DNA of 64,000 nt from Riptortus pedestris (Eukaryota > Arthropoda > Insecta > Hemiptera > Alydidae): NCBI GenBank assembly GCA_019009955.1, contig CM032230.1, positions 29,742,001-29,806,000 on the forward strand, read 5' to 3'. Under the pieces are notes generated by a model. That model was given only the letters and a program-made list of their open reading frames with translations. It had not been told where the DNA came from and made no database searches. This document shows, one piece after another, positions 57,076 through 64,000 of the stretch. Both the position numbers and the translations under genes were made by a program. Within the stretch, counting starts at the first letter, position 1; every line of letters starts with the position of its first letter.

Positions 57076-57079
57076 TTAA

Positions 57080-58075
57080 AAATACTTTCGTCAAAATGCT
57101 TAACACTCCAGTGCGCCTGATCTGTGAGATCGCTGATAGATTTCATATTGTATTGCAAGACACCCTTTGCGAAGGGACTGGTGCCGCGCTTCCTATCTTG
57201 CTAGAAGGGGGAGCCAAGCATAGCCAGGCTAGTGCAGACCTTCAAGCATTTAACATAGAGTCGTCAGATTACGATCGATCTCCTAGATACAGCGCGACCT
57301 CTCTTGTAAGTATTAGTGTTTATTTTATTATTATTTTCCTTCATTGTATATCGATCTAAAACAATACATTAAGAAGAATCTGCGAGATACAGCCCTACCA
57401 CTTTTGTTTTAAATTAATACAAAATTTATAAATTTGTACTTGTGATTTTAAATTTTAAATTGTATTTGATCATCCCGAACAAAAATGGTCTTCCCCAAGC
57501 ATTTTTTTATGATTTTACAAATGATGAAGATGTGAAGAAAATACATAGAGTGATATTTGAGGTAGACGTGGATGAAGAAAGTGGTGGTGTACATCACATT
57601 CCTCCTGCTGTAGAATATGAAATAGGAGATGAAGACCTGGATACAGTTGAAGAAGAAAACATTGAAGAAAGACAAGGTAATTCGGAAATATAAACTCAGA
57701 AGAATGAAAAGTAATGAATCTACAAAGAAAAAAGCCTGCTTTGTCAATATAGAAGACTGATTTTGTATATATGTATATTATACATGTTTCCTATCATTTC
57801 TATCATTTTAATTAATGTTTTTTGTCATAAAATAAATTTATTCGTAAGTAACAGTATTTTACTTTAATTTCCTTTCAAATGTTGTAGTTTAAGGTTATAC
57901 TATTACTGGGATTGAAATGCGATCTGACAGATACAGCGCGACTACTTATGTAGCAAAGCTGGGCGCGACTGCTGGAGTGTTAAATCGGTATATGTAAGGA
58001 TTTTTATATGAGTCCCCAGCAGCGTGATGTGTAGGTGGGATATACGTGTATGCCCATTTAGCAAGAAATTAAATT
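57080..58075 (+). other. Unassigned segment with GATACAGCGCGAC repeats and an acidic ORF
   Basis: GATACAGCGCGAC occurs at about 57288 and 57932, with GATACAGCCCTAC at 57387. Between them a plus ORF (57442-57693) encodes an acidic sequence ending EYEIGDEDLDTVEEENIEER. I do not recognise it. The repeated flanking word suggests another small mobile element, perhaps one exon of it. Confidence 0.3.
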
Positions 58076-58159
58076 TTAAATGAGGTCTAATTACTGCTCG
58101 ACCGTACCTCTTTACTTCTTATTAATACTCAATGATATACCAACTTGCTGCGATAGTAG

Positions 58160-58283
58160 TCAAAACTGTTCGATATCCACAATTTCATTTCCCATAACTC
58201 CAGCATGTTCTTTGACCCATTCAAAGATAATATTTCCTCTATCGTTTACTTGTGTTATGATATTCCGTATTTGTGCTATATCT
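58160..58283 (-). pseudogene. Non-LTR retrotransposon RNase H fragment
   Basis: The minus frame reads IAQIRNIITQVNDRGNIIFE and WVKEHAGVMGNEIVD, the C-terminal RNase H signature (F.WVKEHAGV.GNE..D) of non-LTR ORF2 proteins, then a stop. A HINE is inserted 20 bp upstream of it in minus-strand terms. Confidence 0.6.
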
Positions 58284-58301
58284 TAGTCATAGGTTTTCTT
58301 T

Positions 58302-58900
58302 TTAGCAGATTTCCCTTAAAGGAAATCAGCTATTGAGGTCGTACTCATGACGCGATTTTCGAAATTATTCTTCAAATGCCCATCGATCCTACCCAGGAGA
58401 TGACGAAAATGTGGTCTGTTCAAAACGATATATATTTGTCTGTTACCGCTCTAGTGGTCGCAATTTTTCTCTTATCGTTACTTGATATAATCATTATATA
58501 CAAAAAGAAAGATCAAGTTCGTTAACGGCAGAAATCGGACCAGGGGAAGGGGGGGTTTAGAGGTGAAGAATTTAGAAAATTCTTAATATCTCCGTTATTA
58601 TACGTCGGATTGAATAATTGTATAGAATCATTCTTATTGCAAATTTAATGTTCTATAAATGTTGGTATGTACATTGTTTCACTATATTGATTAATAACTG
58701 AGATATTACCATTTTTTAGTTTTCGGTCTTCAGTTAACTACTCATCTCATATTAACAATATTCTATCTTGTTATGAAGCACTTTATTTGAAGCTTAAATA
58801 CCAAATATTGTTGCCATTGAACTTTTAATTTTTGGGGTAAATGAAAAAACGTGACGCACGTGGGAAATCTGCTTAGTTAACGCAGCCCCTGGATGACGGA
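58302..58900 (-). mobile_element. HINE, both ends present, subfamily A/C
   Basis: TTAGCAGATTTCCCTTAAAG is at the left end and GCAGCCCCTGGATGACGGA at the right end. The microsatellite is reduced to ATATATAT. The right half has TTTTTAGTTTTCGGTCTTCA and GTTATGAAGCACTTTATTTG. It reads continuously where the 24-kb copy is interrupted and so serves as its empty-site reference. Confidence 0.82.
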
Positions 58901-59022
58901 CCTTTTTTTTTTAATTTTGGGATGGACAGTTCATATGTTCTAGGCCCCACACAGTGACATTTCGTACATCTTCCAAAGTTTTGTTCAATTAGTTTCTCAA
59001 TAATGTAGCCATAACAAGAATT

Positions 59023-59256
59023 TCAGTTTACAAGAATGATATACACATACGTCTCCTGCAAATTGACCCTATTGTATTTCTGATGTAGAATTCTTTCCAG
59101 TACTGGCCACTGATCGAAGAGGTTCATTACAAGTCCCTTAAGAACGCGTTGTTCGTTTGCCAACAGTCTACAATCATAAATTATGTGTTGGATAAGTCGG
59201 TTCGGAAGTGATAACACATGTGCACAATTTGTCAGTTTTAATATTGACTGCGCCAT
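59023..59256 (-). pseudogene. Non-LTR retrotransposon ORF2 C-terminal end
   Basis: The frame reads LTNCAHVLSLPNRLIQHIIY, DCRLLANEQRVLKGLV and QWPVLERIL. The pattern C...Q.IIYDC.LL..E...L, then WP, is the terminal Cys/His region that follows RNase H in these elements. Its RNase H partner lies at 60457-60700, beyond a hAT insertion. Confidence 0.6.
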
Positions 59257-59386
59257 GTCTGTTAATATTTGGCTGTGTAATAGTCAGTCATTGTATTGCT
59301 TGTATCAAAATGCATATTTTAAGATTAGGTATGAACGTTTTTAAATGACATTTTTTATTGGCATTTTCCAAGTGTCTTTACCGTTT

Positions 59387-59394
59387 GTTTAAAC
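59387..59394 (+). repeat. 8-bp hAT target duplication, left copy
   Basis: GTTTAAAC, repeated at 60457-60464. Confidence 0.8.
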
Positions 59395-60456
59395 CATACG
59401 TGGGCAACCACCGGCCCGCCGTAAGGTTAGATCTGGCCCGCGAGACATTTTGAATAACCCAATCAAACAAAAATATTGCATTACTTACTCCAAATGAGGA
59501 AGATGAGGCAGTGCTTATAAATGCCAACAGTTCTTTTCAATGATGAAAGTTAATAAATCAAAACATTGTACAAGGCTGACTGACGATAATTTGGAAATTT
59601 CTTTTTGTCTTTGTATCCAAACATCAGTGGATTAGTTTCCCAAATTCAAGCTCATTGATTTCGGGGTCGCTATTTCACTTTCCCTATTGTAATAATTCCA
59701 TATTTTTACGATTTAATTATAATAATATTTGTGGGATTATATATTGTTTGAAATAAAAAATTCCGAGATGTGGCCGTTCTTGTCTTGAAAGATTGATAAG
59801 TTAAAACTTCTCTTTTTTATATTTAGAATGACTTTTGTCCGAAATATTTTTATCGAATATCTATCTCTAAACAGTTTATATACCTAAAAATATACCTCAA
59901 GCCAATTTTATGGTAAAAGACTGGTCCAAATAGAACAACTTTGGTATGAGAATTACGAGTAACCCACGTAGATTATGACTCTTTTCTTATGGATGAATTG
60001 TAGGCTCTAGGGGAGGCATGAATTGAAAAATCGCAATATTTATGATCCCAGCCTTATTTTTTTTTTTATTTATTTATTTATATTTTTTTTGACAAAAATG
60101 CATTTAACAAAAGTTACTCTTTTATGCCTGGTATATATTAGCATTGCTCCGTTAATATCATATTTCTATCATAATACTGATCATACTATGTGCTACTATA
60201 AATATAAAGGTGTACTTGGACATATAAAACTACATTTTGATTATGATGTATGTGACTCATGATGTTTTGGAAAGTGGAAAATGGGGATTTGTTTTTCTTT
60301 TCCTTTTGTTATTTTAATAAATTGCATTAATTACATTGCCGATGTAATTTCATGTCTGATATCTATCTTTAAAAATTACGAACACTACTTTAAAAAGCGG
60401 CCCGCGAACGTGTTTACACACTAAAGTTTGGCCTGCAACATATCAAAGGTTGCCTG
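59395..60456 (+). mobile_element. hAT DNA transposon, degenerate, inserted in the non-LTR element
   Basis: The left end CATACGTGGGCAACCACCGG with CCCGCC is the typical GTGGGCAAC/GGCCCGC hAT terminus. The right end has GCGGCCCGCGAACG, AAAGTTTGGCCTGC and finally AAAGGTTGCCTG. An exact 8-bp duplication GTTTAAAC surrounds it, as expected for hAT. Length is 1062 bp, and only a scrap of transposase remains. Confidence 0.82.
59534..59632 (+). pseudogene. hAT transposase C-terminal scrap
   Basis: The frame reads FSMMKVNKSKHCTRLTDDNL then EISFCLCIQTSVD and a stop. FS.MK.NKSK.R..LTD.NLE is the pattern after the dimerisation helix in hAT transposases of the FAM200/ZBED5-like type. It is the only coding trace in this element. 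Confidence 0.6.
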
Positions 60457-60676
60457 GTTTAAACTCTCAGATTTTAATAAGTTCTTTGAGTGAGATTTTA
60501 TGACCTTCGAGGAATATTCCGGAATTTCTTGATTCTTAAAAACAGATTTTGCTGCATTTATTGCTATTTCGTTCCCTAAAATTCCAGAATGTAATTGGAC
60601 ACATTGGAAGCTTGTGTGTGAATTGTGAAGTAGTTTTGTTGTAATAAAGAATGACGTATTCAGAAATTTGTCAGGG

Positions 60677-60700
<24 letters not shown>
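60457..60700 (-). pseudogene. Non-LTR retrotransposon RNase H fragment
   Basis: The minus frame reads FITTKLLHNSHTSFQCVQLH and SGILGNEIAINAAKSV, an RNase H C-terminal signature with the usual H.G..GNE..A. It runs to KSESLN where the hAT element interrupts it. The GTTTAAAC at 60457-60464 is the right copy of the hAT duplication. Confidence 0.62.
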
Positions 60701-60752
<52 letters not shown>

Positions 60753-60782
60753 CGTGTGTGTGTGTGTGTGTGTGTGGGTGTG
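60679..60782. repeat. (CA)n(TA)n(GT)n self-complementary microsatellite
   Basis: CA repeats (about 60679-60708), TA repeats (60709-60749) and GT repeats (60750-60781) join into one imperfect palindrome of about 100 bp, able to fold on itself. Confidence 0.92.
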
Positions 60783-60789
60783 TAAGCTT

Positions 60790-61740
60790 AATTTATTTAA
60801 CACTAAACTAAATGAGGAAATTCATAAAATCATCAAAACAATTATAAATATATTATTCTACATATTACAAATGCGCTTTTAACATCCAGTGAAAATCATT
60901 TCATCAATATATTCTGTATCCAGAATATTGACAATAAAGAGAGTTCCAAATAAGCTACATTGCTTTCAACAATCAGAAGCCAAGAAGAGTTTGTGACTTG
61001 GAAGAATGTCTGAGGAAAACAGGGAATGTTTGCCATCGACAAACAAGCCTTGGCGCATTGCTTCATTATCTATGGGCGGCGACATCAAAGACCCTCTTCA
61101 GGAGGAGCCTACTCAATTAAACCAGATACAAATGTTTGGCGAACTTAATTTAGATGGGGACTTGGAAGGAGTGAAACATTCTCAATTTCAAATGCCTCAT
61201 TTAACGTCCCATTTTGTAATATCCTTAATCCTTTCCTAGAACTCCTTTATCCTCTAGTACCAATCCCGGGTTTCCTGTGAAACCTATGATGTTAGGCAAG
61301 CAGAGATTATTTAACAAAACTTATGGATAACTTAAAATTTTACCTTCTGATAGCAATTCATTTTATACAGAAGTACTTTTGTGTTATAAAATTTTAGAGA
61401 ATTCAGACTACCTTTGATTACTCTTGAGTTCCTTTCTATGATTTTGAATGCCACTGTTCACTAGTTCAACGCATGTACTTTAGTTATTAATTTTTTTTAT
61501 CCAAAATTCAGGTCACGTTAAAGATGTGCTGTCTTACTTAGAACTTTTTTCGTCTCAATATTGACTTTTGAATACATTTTTCGAAAATAGCATTAAGAGT
61601 ACAACAAGTCTTGGAAATACCTAATTGACGGATACTTCCAATACCAAACTGGCGATATAGTAGGTATGTAGTACGAGAGTCTAGATTTTCATCCAGGATG
61701 AAAGAATAGTATGCTAACTGAATAAACGAACTGAACCAGA
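60790..61740. other. Intergenic, no recognised feature
   Basis: A 77-codon plus frame at 61006-61239 (MSEENRECLPSTNKPWRIAS...) has a protein-like composition but no known domain and no conserved context. Confidence 0.35.
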
Positions 61741-61744
61741 AAAG

Positions 61745-62361
61745 TCCGTCACGCAGGGGCTGCGTAAACTAAGCAGATTCCCCACGTGAAGTTATACAAT
61801 AGAGAAATCTCCATTCGAGAGCCTAACAGTTACGGAAACGGCCGAACTAGCTTTCGGTGGAACCAAACTTTGCTGATCTAATCTCGTCCGTTATCCGCAC
61901 ACACTTAATAAAAATTCAAATATCTCGGTTAATATTCAAAATCGAGAATAAATGTATGTATATAACTATATTTATAGTAAACTTAATTTGCAATAAGTCT
62001 GTTAACGCTCTACCGGTCACAATTGTTTTTATAGTTACCGAACTCTATATTTAATCGTTTTATGTAAAAAGAGAGATCAAGTTCATTAATGGCTGAAATC
62101 GGGCCAGTGGGAGAAAAGATTTTAGAAAAGTCAAAATATCTCCGTAATTGTGCGTCGGATCGAAACATTGTATAGAATCAATCGTATTGCAAATTTAATT
62201 TACTATAAATATTGTTCTGTACATTTATTCTCTATCTTGAATATTAAACGAGATATTTGCATTTGTGTAGTGTGTTTGGTCGGCAGAAGTCGGCTATATT
62301 CGGGACATTCCGCCGAAAGCTAGATCGGCCGTTTTCTTAACTATTCGTCCCTCGTGAAATT
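61745..62361. mobile_element. HINE fold-back: two 5' halves joined tail to tail
   Basis: 61745-61997 is a plus-strand 5' half with an intact TCCGTCACGCAGGGGCTGCG terminus. At TTGCAATAAG/TCTGTTAACG it switches to a minus-strand copy (61998-62361) that runs outward to ACTATTCGTCCCTCGTGAA. Both microsatellites and both 3' palindromes are deleted. Confidence 0.75.
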
Positions 62362-62514
62362 GGTTTAGATACTACTAATGTTATTATTTATTTCTTTATT
62401 TATTTATTTATTTTGGAGCGTTCGCAGCGAGGCGATATTGCTCATAAAAAACAACAAAAACAATTTATATAAACAAAATACAAAATGAAAATAGAAACAA
62501 GAAAAAATTAAATA

Positions 62515-62660
62515 ATACAAAATAAGAACGCAAACAAATAACAAAACTCGACTAAATAACAGAACGCAACAATATAACAAAACACAACTAAATAAAACTC
62601 AACTAAATAATAGAACGCAATCAAATAACAAAACAACGAAAAACAACAATAAACACAAAA
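62515..62660 (-). repeat. Unexpanded progenitor of the 69-bp minisatellite
   Basis: On the minus strand GTTGCGTTCTGTTATTTAGT and GAGTTTTATTTAGTTGTGTT appear in 1-2 diverged units, in the same UTR position as the array at 4310-5510. Confidence 0.7.
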
Positions 62661-63090
62661 TAACAAATAAAATAAATAAACAAAAACAAAACATTAAGTT
62701 CAAAAACAAAGACTGTAAAGACTAATAAAATTACGTAAGCAATTATATAATTTCAATGGATAAAAACTAAACTAAAATCAAATAAATATAAATTAGTATG
62801 TACAATAAAATGAAAATTTCTAACACTTAAAATATTTACAATCATATGCTCTCACTGTCTTTATCACACATACAAACATGCATACACACTCACGCGCGCA
62901 CGCACACCCACACACGCGTACAGGCAAACACACTCACACGCACGCACACACACACGCGCAAATGCACACACACAGACGCACATACACACACATAAACATA
63001 TGTATGTTTACTGTACAGTAAAACGGTTTAGCTGAAATTTAAATTATTTCATTTAAGAAGGATTAAAAAGGATTTTAAAATGTAACAATT

Positions 63091-63591
63091 CTAAATTTGT
63101 GAGTATATGTTAATGTGATGTAAATGATGGAGTATTATGGGTATGTGTGGGCTACCTTCAGTAAGTAAGTCGTGTAAGTCGTAAGGGATCTTTAGATGGT
63201 CACGTCTTTTGCAGTCTGTTAGTATGTCTTTTATTGTAAGCGGAGCATTACACACATTGCAGTTAGGCATTCTTTTCTTTTGAAATAGGTAACCATGGGT
63301 AAAGAAAGAATGACCTATACGTAGTCTCGTAAGGACTACTTCGTCTCTCCGTGTAAATACTTCAAATTTCTCACTCCATGTCTTAACTGTAGTTTTAATT
63401 TGTCTCAGTTTGTTGTCTGTTAGTAACCAGTCCTGTTGCCATTCTTGGAGTATGTTAGTTTTAATGTAGTTTTGTAGGTCGCCCGAAGTTATCTTTTTAA
63501 TGTCAGTATTGGTGTTTTTTGTCGCTAGTTTTGCGAGCATGTCAACTTCAGTGCTTCGTCCAATATTCTGATGTCCTGGTAGCCACACCAA
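63091..63591 (-). pseudogene. Retrotransposon ORF2: RNase H end and Cys/His C-terminus
   Basis: The open frame reads VWLPGHQNIGRSTEVDMLAK (RNase H helix with the H...D catalytic/binding pair), then a linker with VLTRLRIGHSFFTHGYLFQK and MPNCNVCNAPLTIKDILTDC, which is the C-x2-C...DC terminal motif of non-LTR ORF2 proteins. It ends at a natural stop at 63091. It is in the same frame as 63622-64000 but is separated by two stops. This makes the copy non-functional as it stands. Confidence 0.8.
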
Positions 63592-63621
63592 TGTTATGTG
63601 ATTTTCTTAACTTTGAATGTG

Positions 63622-64000
63622 TTAAAAAATGTTTGTTATAATAGGATGAGTGGAATATATGTTTTTTAAAGAGAGTAAAGAACTTAGAGAGTCCGAAAAT
63701 AAAATTATTTGGCGATTTTGAACATTTTGGAGGTTTTCTAGAGATAGGAGTATAGCGTGTAGTTCAGCTGAATAAATACTTGATGTGCAGTTTAATCTTT
63801 TGGCATATGTGTGGTCGTCAATGAGTGCAGCAGCTGCTGTTCCAAAGTCAGTCTTGGATCCGTCCGTGAATGTGTATAGTGCGTTTGGGTTATTTGCAGT
63901 AATGGAGTTAAATGCAGTCATGTAAAATTTTGAAGAAAGGCGATCATTTTTATTAAATTTTGTTAAGGTTAAATCAATATATAAGTTATTTACTCTCCAA
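63622..64000 (-). pseudogene. Retrotransposon ORF2: RNase H N-terminal part, open at window edge
   Basis: From the window edge the frame reads WRVNNLYIDLTLTKFNKNDR, then ALYTFTDGSKTDFGTAAAAL (first catalytic Asp, TDGSK motif), IYSAELHAILLSLENL (catalytic Glu) and LFSDSLSSLLSL (second Asp). RNase H is thus intact in its key residues here. Two in-frame stops follow at about 63624-63610. A neighbouring frame stays readable across that gap (NTFKVKKIT), which indicates two small compensating indels. Confidence 0.82.

Larger units (their letters stand above)
62394..64000 (-). mobile_element. I-like non-LTR retrotransposon, 3' part (runs off the window)
   Basis: On the minus strand the order is RNase H domain, Cys/His end, 3' UTR with a long GT-rich stretch (62870-63000), a T/G-rich region containing 1-2 diverged copies of the 69-bp unit seen at 4.3 kb, then GCGAACGCTCCAAAATAAAT and a (TAAA)n tail at 62388-62414. 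An RNase H domain with a short repeated tail points to the I/Nimb-like group rather than poly(A)-tailed Jockey. The 5' part is outside the window. Confidence 0.78.

Noticed and set aside
57051..57359. 102-codon plus ORF (MERCYHLRVKNTF...) as a gene
   Set aside because: It begins inside the inverted repeat of the 56.1-57.1 kb element and ends in a hydrophobic tail typical of translated AT-rich DNA. No domain was recognised.

Overview
The window looks like intergenic DNA from an invertebrate, most likely arthropod, nuclear genome. It is very AT-rich, dense in (TA)n and (CT)n microsatellites, and lacks any prokaryote-like gene organisation. I found no intact host gene. Nearly everything I can identify is a mobile element, a fragment of one, or a tandem repeat. 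The element mix (I-like non-LTR, Penelope-like, piggyBac-like, hAT, Tc1/mariner-like, Helitron2-type elements with central microsatellites, tRNA-derived SINEs, RTE-like tails) fits an insect or crustacean. The species cannot be fixed from the sequence.

The dominant component is one family of short non-autonomous elements with about 25 copies or fragments in both orientations. Its 5' end is TCCGTCACGCAGGGGCTGCG with a small hairpin and a subterminal GCAGATTTCCC. Its middle carries a (TA)n microsatellite. Its 3' end is a perfect 20-nt palindrome followed by TGCTAA. This is the architecture of helentron/Helitron2-associated interspersed elements (HINE, DINE-1-like). Copies lie in tandem (44.2-46.3 kb), nest in each other (23.9-25.0 kb), form fold-backs (61.7-62.4 kb), and act as landing pads for other elements.

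Region by region: 0-7.9 kb holds decayed HINEs and a 5'-truncated I-like retrotransposon 3' UTR that has grown a 69-bp minisatellite. 9.3-10.4 kb holds a piggyBac-like remnant with GGAGTCA/TGACTCC palindromes. 12.3-14.5 kb is a 5'-truncated, inverted-end Penelope-like element with RT YVDD and a GIY-YIG domain, flanked by a 15-bp target duplication. 15-20 kb has a 30-bp minisatellite, a full HINE, a TATA/Inr promoter (probably LTR-derived) and a miniature Penelope derivative. 20.6-27.3 kb holds HINEs interrupted by an RTE-like retroposon and a probable solo LTR. 28.0-29.1 kb is a hAT element. 30.6 kb has a Tc1/mariner-like transposase scrap. 31.9 kb is (CT)n. 32.8-33.3 kb is a dead non-LTR ORF2 end. 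35.3-37.3 kb is a 23-bp minisatellite with about 116-bp higher-order structure. 40.5-41.5 kb is a HINE interrupted by a retroposon with a 19-bp TSD. 42.4-42.8 kb has two SINEs in tandem. 44.2-46.6 kb is a HINE cluster. 47.0-48.2 kb is an inverted-repeat DNA transposon (3-bp TSD TAA, CACAGGTCTGC ends) with a decayed conserved protein of unknown family. 53.3-54.9 kb is a 58-bp minisatellite. 56.1-58.0 kb holds a second palindrome-bearing remnant. 58.1-60.7 kb is a non-LTR ORF2 end split by a hAT element with an 8-bp TSD. 62.4-64.0 kb is the 3' part of the I-like retrotransposon on the minus strand, running off the window edge.

There is no operon-like cooperation between genes here. The biology is element-on-element insertion. 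Several insertions into recognisable repeats let the empty site be reconstructed, which gives exact element ends and TSDs.
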